The position numbers and the translations under genes were made by a program. From positions 1-64,000 of the forward strand of contig MGPB01000011.1 of assembly GCA_001795455.1 (NCBI GenBank): a stretch of DNA of 64,000 nucleotides, in the 5' to 3' direction. The notes under the pieces were generated by a model, which was given only the letters and a program-made list of their open reading frames with translations, was not told the DNA's origin and did not search any database. Source of the stretch: Curvibacter sp. GWA2_63_95. GTDB lineage: Bacteria > Pseudomonadota > Gammaproteobacteria > Burkholderiales > Burkholderiaceae_C. Positions 31,901-38,168 of the stretch are shown here, piece after piece; positions within the stretch are counted from its first letter, which is position 1; each line of letters begins with the position of its first letter.

Positions 31901-34274
31901 CATCGACCGCATCACGCTCAGTGCCGCAGTGTCTGGCCGCAGCTTTGACTTGGGCGCAGGTTCTGATTACCTGACCTTGGTCGGCAACGGCAATACGGTG
32001 ACGCTGTCCAACATCGAAACCGTGGTCGGCAGCACAGGCAACGATGTAGTTACCTTGACCGACGCTTTCACCGGCGGCATTGTGAACCTGGCAGGTGGCA
32101 CCGGTGACGTGCTCACTTTCACCGCCAGCAGTGGAGCCAACACCGTCACGGTCAACAATACCGAGACCATCGTGGCGGACGCGACTGACGACACCATCAC
32201 ACTAGCCTCGGCCATCAGCAACGGCACGGTGAACCTGGGCGGTGGTACCAACAAGCTGGTGCTGGCTGCGGCTGCCAACACGCTGACGGCTGTCTCCAAT
32301 GTGGAGTCGGTGGTGGGCGGGGCGGCAGATGACAAGCTGACATTCCTGACCCAGGTGACCGCAGGCAATTTCAACCTTGGCGCGGGCCTGGTTGACACCC
32401 TGACCCTGGCCAACTTTGACAACACCCTGACCGCCACCGGTGTGGAAACCATTGTGGGCAGCTCCGGAGCCGATGACATTACGCTGGGGTCTGCCGCGGC
32501 CGGTGGCAACTACTCACTGGGCGAAGGCAACAACACCCTGCGCCTTTTCAATGCGGCCAATACCCTGTCTGTCAATAACACCATAGACACCTTGATCGGC
32601 AACTCGGGCGTCGACACCATCACCTTGACGAACATTGCAACCGGCAATGTCTATAGTCTGGGTGCAGGCGCGGACAAGCTGACGATGGGCAACTTTGCCA
32701 ACGTGGCCACGCTGACCAACGTGGAGACTGTGGTGGGTGGCACTGCCAACGACACCGTCACCCTCACCACCCTCAGCTCGGGCGGCATCATCAACCTTGG
32801 CGCCGGCACGGCGGACCAATTGACGCTGGCAGATTTCAGCAACACGGTCACCCTCACCGGAGTCGAATCCCTGGTGGCGGGTACGGGTAACGACGTGGTC
32901 ACCCTGAGCGTGGCCCAGACTGCAGGCAACTACGACATGGGCGCGGGCACCGACCGCTTGGTTCTGGCCACAGCAGGCAACAATACGCTGACGGTGGCCA
33001 ATGCCGAAACCATTGTTGGCGCCGGCGGTGTGGACACCATCACGGTCACGGCAGGCCAGACCGGTACGCGCATTGACCTTGGCAGCATGAACGACACGCT
33101 CATCTTGAGCAACGATGACAACGACTTCACGGCCCTGAATGTGGAGACCATCACTGGCGGCACCGGGGCAGACATTGTCACCATGGGGGCGGCCATCATT
33201 GGCACCACCAACTTCAACCTCGGGGATGGAGCCGACCAGCTGCGACTGTTCAACGCAGCCAATACGTTCACGCTGATGAGCAACACGATCGAGACGGTCA
33301 CGGGCAACTCGGGCGCGGACTCTATCACCATGGCCGTGCAGGCAACGGGCAACACCTTTGACCTGGGCGCGGGTGTCGACATCCTGACTCTGGGCAACTT
33401 CGCCAACGAAGTCACCACTTCAGGCGTAGAGACAGTCACAGGCTCGTCGGGCAACGATACAGTGACCCTGACCACCACACTGTCGGGAGGCCTGATCAAC
33501 CTGAATGGTGGCAGCGACACCCTCAACCTGGCCAGTGGCGTAAACACCCTCACGCTAAGCAGCGTCGAAACTGTCAACGGTGGTAGCGGCAGTGACCGGA
33601 TCACCTTCACCAGTGCGATCACCAATGCCGTGATTGACCTGGGGGGCTCCAATGACAGCCTGACACTCTCGGCATCTGGCCCCAACAGCCTCACCATCAC
33701 CAATGTGGAAACCCTGGTGGCCGGTGCTGGCAACGACACCGTGACCTTGGGCGCAGCAGCCGTGGGTGTGACCTACAACCTGGCAGGCGGCACGGACACC
33801 TTGCAGCTTTCAAGCGCTGGCAACAACAACGTCACAGTCAATTCCATCGAAACCATACTGGGTGGTACATCCGACGACACCATCACCATGGTGCTGTCTA
33901 CCGTTGGTGCCACACTCAGCGGCAGTGGCGGTGATGACACGCTGATAGGCAGCAATGGCGCGGACACCTTGATTGGTGGCAGTGGTGCCGACTACTTTGT
34001 GTTCCGCGATACCGCCCAGTCCAGCGCCACCGTCTTCGACACCATTACCGACTTTGTCGTAGGCCAGGACAAGCTGGTTTTCGAGGGGCTTGGCAACGGA
34101 AACTTCAGCATGGTGAGTACTTTCACCAACACTGGCGATGCGCAAGCCAAATGGGACGCCGCGACCAATATACTGTTGGTCGACACAGACGGTAACGGCG
34201 TCGCTGAAATGAAGCTCACTTTGGTGGCCGCTACGTCTGATGGACTCAGTGCTTCTGATTTCCAATGGACCTAA
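19917..34274 (+). CDS. Giant repetitive RTX-like surface/secreted protein (4785 aa)
   Basis: One uninterrupted frame of 4785 residues, roughly 450 kDa, rich in Gly, Thr, Asn, Asp, Ala and Leu, strongly acidic, with no cysteine seen. Almost the whole length is about 100 copies of a repeat of about 46 residues. Each copy has two GxGxD-type calcium-binding-like turns, in GGTGADTITLG and DLGAGTDTLTL, separated by short beta strands. There is no N-terminal signal peptide; repeats begin within 20 residues of the start. The C-terminus has classic RTX nonapeptides (GGDDTLIGSNGADTLIGG), a DTITDFVVGQDKLVF segment and a serralysin-type tail ending in SASDFQWT, the form of a type I secretion signal. GAGAGG precedes the ATG. 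Likely exported by the nearby ABC/HlyD/TolC system; adhesin, S-layer-like or filament-coating roles are all possible. Confidence 0.85.
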   Translation: MTTITISGGDSNLTLPGNIDTIIGGTGDDTITISSALNSTIDLGANSGTGVDSLTLGNFINTATISNIETVTGGTLADTLTLGVATSGSTIYAGGGTDKVTLADGTNDITLNSVETVVGGTGADTVALGGSIGTANVNLGAGDDALLLSSVVTTGSFDLGAGNDAITLASGTNTITVAGAETVTGGTLADVVTLTSAIASAGVIDLKAGADLLTLAAGANVATITGAESIATAGSGDDTITLGAAQTGTINLGAGADVLTLFGTGTNSLTLSNIESILGDSAADTITLGAAQTGGTIDLNDGTDSLTLANGVNTLTVSGTETLTGNSGADTITLGEAMVNGVVNLGAGTDTLTLLASDTTGQSVTATGVETLTAGSGADTITMGAAITGGNYNLGDDADAITLAGAANTITLSNAESVTGGTGADTVTFGAAISGATVGLGNGADSLTLAAGGNTVTVTGTESITGGAGDDLLTLSTASSGVTIDLAGGTGDRVTLAAGGNSLNISGAESITGGADADAITLGAAQASGTIDLAAGTDNLTLANGVNTLTVLGTETIAGNSGVDTITLGSAIAAGSINLGAGADELTLFDTATNSLTATGVESILGGSGADTVTLGAALSGASIDLASGADVLTLASGTNNLTLSNVESVTGNTGNDTITLGAAVTGGTFNLGNGQDSLTLLQTGTANNTATVTGIETITGGSGDDDITFTGGITGGSITLGDGTGDKLTLGGASTLTLDGTIETVVGSNGNDTVTLSAAVTAGSYDLGAGSDKLNLAAGGNTLTLNGSIETVVGGAGADNITFSAALTNVVIDAASGIDTLTLADTSNSFQASNVESIVGGSGADQITLNTTVTNGAFDLAEGATDRLTLANGTNSLTTTDVETVIGGTGDDTLTLTTVTTNGTYSLGAGNDKITLANANNVLAVSNIETIVGVAGDDTVSFNAAISGGIVDLGGGTDQLNLADGANVVTATGIEAIVGNSGADTVTITDAMASGSTVDLGDGASDALILQGNGNTLTVSGTESLTGSTGNDLVTLGAGISGATFNLGAGTDTLTLSLGNHTVTVNNVESVLGDGGTDAITFSNVVTGGSYDLAAGTDQVTLGNGSSANTITVSNAESFTGSSAADTVTFGAAVAAGTVNLGVGADSLTLASGTNALTVTATESITGNAGADTITLGGAMAAGTFDLLGGNDELILANGTNAITATNIESILGGTGGDTITLGTGSTAATVDLGAGADALNLAAAGGTFTVSGTESITGGAAADLVTLGAAISGATVNLAGDTGDVLTLANGSNTVTAVGVETVVGGNAGDTVVLTNTTNALTVSGVETVVGNSGNDSLSLTNIANTLTISSIETLTGGTLNDAITLSTAISGASYDLAGGSDTITLASGANNLTVTGVESVVGGGATDTLTLGGNGSTLTVSAVETIAGSTGDDVVTLGTSVSGGNFDLAGGNDTLNLAAGGNTLTVSGNVETLVGGAGNDLITIGSAVTGLTYDLGSGADRLTLSSAGDNAITAIGIESVVGGTANDAVTFTAAISGTAIDLGAGTQDKITLADGTNTLSLNASVETVVGGTGADAITLTAAVTGHVYSLGTGADSLTLSGTGNNTITATDIESINGGNLNDTVTLGAVVTGATINLNGGSDRLILADGAANTVTLSGVESITGGTGDDNVTLAAAVTGGTISLGAGTDTLTLGAASTLTLDTTVETLVGSNGNDTITLSAAVSTGSYDLGAGSNDQLALSTTGNNTLTLGNSVETLSSGSGDDTIVLSAAVSNMRVDLGAGSDSLSLANGSNSLTLANIESVTGGTGVDQLTYTTTLTAGQIDLGTGSADKVILANGANTLTTSGVETVVGGTGNDTLSLADASSFGVYDLGAGSTDQINLSAAGDNNVIVKNTESVVGLGANDTVALGNSITNGQINLGAGTDTLNLFDSPNSLTITGVETLVGDSGADTVTLATAVTALDANLGAGADTLILANGANTLSVSNVETITGNSGADTVTLGSGVSGGTINLGAGTDSLTLFNDVNVLTLTGVETVVGDAGADTITLTDAVSGAINLNGGNDTLNLANGANTLTISNVETVNGGTGADTVTFGTAITDTTVNLGAGSDTLTLADGTNAVTTLQVESIVGGTGDDTVTLGGALSGASVDLNAGADTLILANGVNVLTVTDVESLTGGTGADTITLGSGSTAATIDLGAATDILNLSNSGGTFTVSGVETLAGGTGDDNVTLGAATSGAVVNLGTGTDTLTLANGANTVTVTGAETITGDSGADLVTLGGTVTGATVNLADGSDRLVLANGTNTLTVSNTESVGGGTGSDTLTLTNIANSLTLSSIESVVGGTLADAITLTTAVTGGNYSLGAGADSLTLSGAAANTLTATDIETITGGSSADNVVLGAALTAGTIDLGAGTDALTLAAGGNTLTLSNVETITATGSGDDSITLATSVSGGSVDLGTGSDTLTLGASGNTLTVATSIESLVGSAGDDIITLGGAVSGQIYDLGAGAADRLILSAAGANDLTVNAIETISGAGANDTVRFSAAVSGVTVDLGGGTGDRVVLADGANTLSLNGTVETVTGGTGADNITLTTTVSGAIYNLGDGADRLTLANGNNTLTASDVESITGGTGVDNVTLGTAVSGAQIDLGGNIGDKLTLANGANTVTASNVETIVGDSGADVVTLNTVIAGGNIDLGDGTDQLVLKNGTNNLTATNIETISGGTGADTITLGAAQTSGTFNLGAGTDTLNLSSSGSNTLTLDASVERLNGGTAADAITLTQAVSGAVFDLSGGADSLTLANGTNILTASSVESITGSAGDEDITLGAAINGATIAMAGGNDTLTLSGAGNNTVTVSDVESVVGAGGNDNITLSTILTGGSVSLGGGSDALILAAGANVATVDGVETLTTSGSGDDTITLSSASPFGASVNLGAGADNLTLAAGGNTMTLTGVESVTGNAGADIITMAAAISGATLDLAAGIDKLYLADGGNTVTTSNVESVTGGSGDDAVTLLTTLTGGTIDLGAGADALTLADGVNTITAFNTVETITGGIGADTVTFSGAITAGNYNLGAGTDSLVLALGTNTFTASSAVETIVGNAGADTITLDGGVSGNSYELGAGTDRLNLSGLADNTLTLNGSIESLVGDSAADTITLGSAVSGHTYDLAGGTDTLQLADGVNNLTVANIETIVGGTGADTLVLNSVVTGGSIDLGAGSDKISLANGANTITISNVETIVGNSGNDLVTLATAIAGGSIALGAGTGDVLTLADFNNTLSIDNSIESLVGGTANDSVTLTSAVTGFSYDLGDGTDTLTLMNSGTGANTVTLSNIENLVGGSGADTVTLATAVTAGTYNLGAGNDTLVLGNFNNTLTTQNIENITGNSGDDDITLGAGVTSGSFSLGDGNDVLRLANAANTLSIGGDIETLVGNSGVDTITLTTAVSGRTFDLGAGIDKLTLANGANTVTLGNIETVVGGTGADSVTLLAGASGANISLGAGADVLTLANFNNTLSIDSSTESLVGGTLADAITLTAPVTGGIYDLGAGTDTLRLLVTGTAANSVTVSNIESLVGGSGADTVVLSTLANNAVFDLGAGAGDKITLNDSGNNTLSVGGTETIVGNDGNDTVTLTTALSGTGLSIVLGSGTDSLSLANGVNTLTLASDIESVTGNSGADTITLSEAVSGNVYNLGAGTDALTLTGAGNTVTASGVETLTGSTGADLVTLTTAQSTGTYNLGAGADVLTLADGLNTLTLSGVESLTGGTGADTITFGAIISGATVDLGSGVDKLTLAHGAGNTLTLSNIETLVGGSGADVITLTTAASGANIDLGLGNDTLQLADAANTLTLNGSIESLIGGTLDDSITLTAAVSGRTIDLGDGADRLVLANGVNTLTLSNVESLVANAGADTITLGSSVTNQTFDLAGGIDKLVLKTTGTDANVLTVANTETLVGGSGDDTVTLAAAVSGVSISLGAGTADTLVLATTGTNTLVLNTDIETLTAGAAIDRITLSAAVSGRSFDLGAGSDYLTLVGNGNTVTLSNIETVVGSTGNDVVTLTDAFTGGIVNLAGGTGDVLTFTASSGANTVTVNNTETIVADATDDTITLASAISNGTVNLGGGTNKLVLAAAANTLTAVSNVESVVGGAADDKLTFLTQVTAGNFNLGAGLVDTLTLANFDNTLTATGVETIVGSSGADDITLGSAAAGGNYSLGEGNNTLRLFNAANTLSVNNTIDTLIGNSGVDTITLTNIATGNVYSLGAGADKLTMGNFANVATLTNVETVVGGTANDTVTLTTLSSGGIINLGAGTADQLTLADFSNTVTLTGVESLVAGTGNDVVTLSVAQTAGNYDMGAGTDRLVLATAGNNTLTVANAETIVGAGGVDTITVTAGQTGTRIDLGSMNDTLILSNDDNDFTALNVETITGGTGADIVTMGAAIIGTTNFNLGDGADQLRLFNAANTFTLMSNTIETVTGNSGADSITMAVQATGNTFDLGAGVDILTLGNFANEVTTSGVETVTGSSGNDTVTLTTTLSGGLINLNGGSDTLNLASGVNTLTLSSVETVNGGSGSDRITFTSAITNAVIDLGGSNDSLTLSASGPNSLTITNVETLVAGAGNDTVTLGAAAVGVTYNLAGGTDTLQLSSAGNNNVTVNSIETILGGTSDDTITMVLSTVGATLSGSGGDDTLIGSNGADTLIGGSGADYFVFRDTAQSSATVFDTITDFVVGQDKLVFEGLGNGNFSMVSTFTNTGDAQAKWDAATNILLVDTDGNGVAEMKLTLVAATSDGLSASDFQWT
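19950..33890 (+). repeat. Array of about 100 tandem ~138-bp coding repeats
   Basis: The repeats of the giant gene follow a 46-codon period with occasional insertions of a few codons. Individual copies have diverged at nucleotide level. Larger duplications are also visible: the stretch from about 22.05 to 24.8 kb resembles that from about 24.95 to 27.9 kb at an offset of about 2.9 kb (21 x 138 = 2898). Further block copies occur at about 29.7/30.4 kb and 30.0/32.4 kb. The array ends where canonical RTX nonapeptides begin near 33.9 kb. Confidence 0.85.
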
Positions 34275-34283
34275 CCACGCCCC

Positions 34284-37200
34284 ATGCCAAGACGGCAGCC
34301 AAGTACAGAAACTCCTGATCTGTTTACCCAAGCCCTTGCACACCAAAGTGCAGGGCGTTGGGACTTGGCCCGGGCTTCCTACGAAGCCGTGTTGGCAGAG
34401 GCACCGCAGGACACCAATGCCCTGAACAACTTGGGCGTGCTGCTCAATAGCAGCGGCCACTACCCCGAGGCGTTGGAGCGCTTCGACCAGCAAGTGGCGC
34501 TGGCACCACAAGATCCTCGTGCACATGCCAATCGCGGTGTGGCCCTCAAAGCCCTGGCACGCTCGGACGACGCCATTGCCGCGTACGAAGCCGCCCTCGC
34601 CTGCGACAAGCAATTTCACACGGCCCACAACAACCTGGGCAACCTGTTTTATGGCCAAGGCGACTTTGCACGCGCCTTGCCTCACTTTGAAACTGCCGCC
34701 GCACTGCAGCCCCTGGCTGACGAGTACCGCTTCATGCTGGCCAAATGCCTCCTGGAGCTACAACGCATGGAGCGCGCAGAAGCTGAACTGCGACTGGTGC
34801 TGCGCCACAACCCGACAGATGCCGATGCTTGGGGCACGTTGGCCCGCTTGTGGACGGAGCGGCACTGCATGCCGGAGGCCCTGCAGTGTTTCGAGCGAGG
34901 TTTGGAGGCGAGGCCGGACTACGCAGGGCTGATCTACAACCGCGGTCTGGCCCGGCTGCTGGCTGGCGACCTGGCCGGTGGCTTTGCCGACTACGAGCGG
35001 CGCTTTGACGTCCCGGACTTCCCTTCCAAGCGCCTCAAGACCACCAAACCCCTGTGGAATGGCCAGCCCCTGCCCACCCAGACGCTGCTGGTCCACGCCG
35101 AGCAGGGGCTGGGCGACACCCTGCAGTTTTTACGCTATATCGACCTCTTGGCCTCACGCTGCCTGCGCGTGCTGCTATTAATTCAGGAGTCTTTGACGCC
35201 GCTGGTGGTGTTGCCGCCCAATGTAGAGCTGGTGCATGAAGGCTCCCGCCCGCCCGCCTACGACTGGGTTTGCCCGCTGCTGAGCGTGCCGCATTTGTTG
35301 GGCCTGTCCCAGAACGCCCCACCCACCCTGCCCTACCTGCGCATGGAGCCCGCGCGCAGCGCCGCCTGGGCGCCCCGCTTTGCCGCCCCCGGTTTGCGGG
35401 TGGGCCTGGTATGGGCGGGCAATCCGGCCCACAAGAACGATGCCAACCGCTCGCTGGCACTTGACGCTCTGGCGCCCGTGCTGGCACTCGAAGGCGCAAC
35501 CTTCTATTCCTTCCAGGTCGGCGCACGCAGCGCTGATCTGGCACAGTTGCCACCCGAGCTGCAATCCAAGGTGGTGGATCTGTCAGCCGATTTGCATGAC
35601 TTTGGCGACACGGCCGCCGCCCTGCAGCATCTGGATGTACTGGTGTGTGTAGACACCTCGATCTGCCATGTCGCCGGTGCCCTGGGGCTGCCGGTGTGGC
35701 TGTTGATCCCTTGGATGCCCGACTGGCGCTGGCTGCTGGAGCGGGAAGATTCCCCCTGGTACCCCAGTGTGCGCATCCTGCGCCAGCCGCGCTACCGCGA
35801 TTGGGGCAGTGTGGTGAGCACCCTGACCAAAGACCTCAAGGATTTGGCCAGCCCGCAGTCAGCCGGTGGCAAACGGCGTGCTGCACAGGCGCATGAGTCT
35901 GTGGAGCAGGGCCGTGTGCTGCTGGAGCGCAATGAACCCGCGCTTGCCTCGCCTGCGTTCTGGCGCGCCTTGCGCGAGTGCCCCACCCACGCCCGCGCGG
36001 CCAGTGCCTTGGCCATCGTTGCGTTTCGCACCGGCCACACCCAGGCCGCCGTCATGCTCGGTCAGCGTGCATGCCGACAAGCACCCCTCGACCCCGAAGC
36101 TTGGTCCAATTGCGGGGCCTTCATGAAATCGGCCGGCATGCTACAGGAGGCTTTGCACTACCAACGCACCGCTGTGAAAGTGGCGCCAACCAATGCCCAG
36201 GCACAGTCCAATCTGGGCAATACGTTGGGGGCCTTGGGACTTTGGGATGAGGCGCTCAAGGCAGCCCAGGCTGCCGTATCCATGACCGGAGACTCCCCTG
36301 AGTACCAGTACAACCTGGGCATTGCCCTCAAGGAAAACGCGCAGTTTGTGCTGGCGCAGCAAGCTTTTCGCAAAGCACAAAGCGCGCCCCAAGGTCACAT
36401 CAAGGCGGCCTTGCACGCGTCCCTGCTGGAGTTGCTGACTGGCGACTTCAAGGCGGGCTGGCCGCACTATGAAAGCCGCTGGCAGCAACCCGATGCCAAG
36501 GAAAAACGTTCGTTCACCCAGCCCCTCTGGACTGGCCAAAATCTGCAAGGCAAAAGCATCCTGCTGCATGCCGAGCAGGGCTTTGGTGACACCCTGCAAT
36601 TCCTGCGGTTTGTCCCCCTGCTCGCACAGCGCGGTGCCCATGTGATCTTGGTGGTGCAGGCCGAGGTACACAGCATTGCTGCGCGGGTACAGGGCCTGGG
36701 CCAGATCGTGCGCAGCGGCGCTGAACTCCCCCCCTTTGATTACCAGTGTCCGCTGCTGAGCCTGCCGGTCGGCTTCGGCACCACCGTAGACACCATTCCG
36801 GCACAAGTTCCGTACCTGCAGGCAGACCCTGCCCAGGTGGCGCACTGGCAGCAGCGCCTGGGCCCCAAGGGCAAATACCGCGTCGCCTTGGTCTGGGCCG
36901 GGCGCCCTACCCACGGCAATGACGTCAACCGATCTTTGCGACTGGCACAGCTCCAAGGCCTCATGCAACTGGACCAGGTGGAATACATTTCGGTGCAAAA
37001 AGGGGATGCGGCCACACAACTCTCAGCGTTGCCCGCTGGCAGCAAAGTTACCAACCTCAGCCCCGAAATCCACAGTTTTGAAGACACTGCCGCCATCCTG
37101 ACGCTGGTCGACGAGCTTGTGACGGTCGACACCTCCGTAGCGCATCTGGCGGGTGGACTGGGCATCAAAGTACGTGTACTTTTGCCCCTTATTCCGGATT

Positions 37201-37364
37201 GGCGCTGGTTGCTTTCTCGTACAGACTCACCGTGGTATCCCAGTGCACAGCTGTACCGCCAAACCCAGCGAAGCGACTGGAGTGCACCCCTCAAAAACCT
37301 GCTGAAATCGGTGCGCAGCGAGGCCACCCGTGCCAGCAAGTTGCGTCGCCGTTCCTCGCCCTGA
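34284..37364 (+). CDS. Double TPR-glycosyltransferase fusion (1026 aa)
   Basis: Two copies of a TPR plus glycosyltransferase unit in one polypeptide. Unit 1 (about 1-525) has around six TPR helices pairs, then a heptosyltransferase/OGT-like fold with HAEQGLGDTLQFLRY (from 271) and VDTSICHVAGALGLPVWLL (near 456). Unit 2 (about 535-1015) has fewer TPRs, HAEQGFGDTLQFLRF (from 762) and VDTSVAHLAGGLGIKVRVLL (near 947). Both end in a PDWRWLL...DSPWYPS motif. TPR domains of such enzymes usually bind the protein to be glycosylated. It begins nine bases after the giant gene's stop without a ribosome-binding site, so it is probably translationally coupled; the giant protein, or flagellin, is the obvious candidate acceptor. 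Confidence 0.85.
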   Translation: MPRRQPSTETPDLFTQALAHQSAGRWDLARASYEAVLAEAPQDTNALNNLGVLLNSSGHYPEALERFDQQVALAPQDPRAHANRGVALKALARSDDAIAAYEAALACDKQFHTAHNNLGNLFYGQGDFARALPHFETAAALQPLADEYRFMLAKCLLELQRMERAEAELRLVLRHNPTDADAWGTLARLWTERHCMPEALQCFERGLEARPDYAGLIYNRGLARLLAGDLAGGFADYERRFDVPDFPSKRLKTTKPLWNGQPLPTQTLLVHAEQGLGDTLQFLRYIDLLASRCLRVLLLIQESLTPLVVLPPNVELVHEGSRPPAYDWVCPLLSVPHLLGLSQNAPPTLPYLRMEPARSAAWAPRFAAPGLRVGLVWAGNPAHKNDANRSLALDALAPVLALEGATFYSFQVGARSADLAQLPPELQSKVVDLSADLHDFGDTAAALQHLDVLVCVDTSICHVAGALGLPVWLLIPWMPDWRWLLEREDSPWYPSVRILRQPRYRDWGSVVSTLTKDLKDLASPQSAGGKRRAAQAHESVEQGRVLLERNEPALASPAFWRALRECPTHARAASALAIVAFRTGHTQAAVMLGQRACRQAPLDPEAWSNCGAFMKSAGMLQEALHYQRTAVKVAPTNAQAQSNLGNTLGALGLWDEALKAAQAAVSMTGDSPEYQYNLGIALKENAQFVLAQQAFRKAQSAPQGHIKAALHASLLELLTGDFKAGWPHYESRWQQPDAKEKRSFTQPLWTGQNLQGKSILLHAEQGFGDTLQFLRFVPLLAQRGAHVILVVQAEVHSIAARVQGLGQIVRSGAELPPFDYQCPLLSLPVGFGTTVDTIPAQVPYLQADPAQVAHWQQRLGPKGKYRVALVWAGRPTHGNDVNRSLRLAQLQGLMQLDQVEYISVQKGDAATQLSALPAGSKVTNLSPEIHSFEDTAAILTLVDELVTVDTSVAHLAGGLGIKVRVLLPLIPDWRWLLSRTDSPWYPSAQLYRQTQRSDWSAPLKNLLKSVRSEATRASKLRRRSSP

Positions 37365-37376
37365 AGAAAGTGCCGC

Positions 37377-38147
37377 ATGGCCTACCTCTCATTCACCCGC
37401 AACTTCGAAGACGTGATGATCAACCGGGCCCTGAGCCAGGTTCCCCAGGGGTTCTTCATCGATGTGGGGGCTTACCAGCCGATGGCGGACAGCAATACCT
37501 TCTGCCTCTACCAGCGCGGCTGGCGCGGCATGGTGGTAGAGCCGCAAACCCGTTTCCACCGGCTCTGGGAAACACAGCGCCCCGAAGACATTCTGGTGCG
37601 TGGCGCCGTGGGCAACAGCACCGGTGAGGTCACGTTCTACGAAATTGCTGAGCGGGAACAAAATGCGACCACCTCCGAAGCGATTGCTGCCATGCATGCC
37701 CGTGAGGGCAAGCCGGTGCAGAAGCACACGGTGCAGCAATACACCTTGACGGACCTGTTGCTGCAGCACCGCCCGAACGGAGAAATCCACCTGCTCAGCG
37801 TGGACGTGGAAGGCGCAGAACTTGCCGTGCTGCAAGGACTGGATCGCACACGATTCCGGCCCTGGTTGATCGTGCTGGAGAGCACCCTGCCCAACCGCCC
37901 CCAAACCAATTTTGACGAGTGGGAGCCTGAACTGCTGCGCACTGGCTACGACTTTGTCTACTTTGATGCGGTGAACCGGTTTTATGTCGCCCAGGAGCAT
38001 GCCGAGCTCAAGCAGTACTTTCAACACCCCCCGTGCGTGTGGGACAACTTTGTCGACTACCGCCTGGTGCAGGCGCAGCAGACAGCCGCCAAAGCGCAGG
38101 CAGAGCTGGCACAACTCAAGGCAACGCTGCGCAAGCTGTCTGAATAA
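37377..38147 (+). CDS. FkbM-family SAM-dependent methyltransferase
   Basis: The 256-residue protein has the FkbM SAM-binding motif FIDVGAYQPMADSNT (about 27-41), VVEP in the second strand and LLSVDVEGAELAVLQGL in the middle, which define the family of O-methyltransferases often acting on sugars. A short C-terminal coiled coil (about 225-256, Gln/Ala-rich) follows. It lies 12 bases after the TPR-glycosyltransferase gene, and methylation of an attached glycan is a plausible role. It ends the plus-strand island operon. Confidence 0.87.
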   Translation: MAYLSFTRNFEDVMINRALSQVPQGFFIDVGAYQPMADSNTFCLYQRGWRGMVVEPQTRFHRLWETQRPEDILVRGAVGNSTGEVTFYEIAEREQNATTSEAIAAMHAREGKPVQKHTVQQYTLTDLLLQHRPNGEIHLLSVDVEGAELAVLQGLDRTRFRPWLIVLESTLPNRPQTNFDEWEPELLRTGYDFVYFDAVNRFYVAQEHAELKQYFQHPPCVWDNFVDYRLVQAQQTAAKAQAELAQLKATLRKLSE

Positions 38148-38168
38148 GGGACCGGGGCGCCCCGGCCC
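38148..38168. terminator. GC-rich palindrome between convergent genes
   Basis: The perfect 14-base palindrome CCGGGGCGCCCCGG (38152-38165), extended by GGG/CCC on its flanks, fills the 21 bases between the convergent stops of the FkbM and SAM methyltransferase genes. It would form a strong hairpin in either transcript. There is no T-run, so classical intrinsic termination is uncertain. Confidence 0.5.

Noticed and set aside
20189..33967. Many long open frames on the minus strand (several over 200 codons) opposite the giant gene
   Set aside because: They mirror the repeat period, are Pro/Val/Ser- or Gly-rich low-complexity translations without starts, ribosome-binding sites or domains, and arise because the repetitive codon use of the plus strand avoids stops on the other strand.
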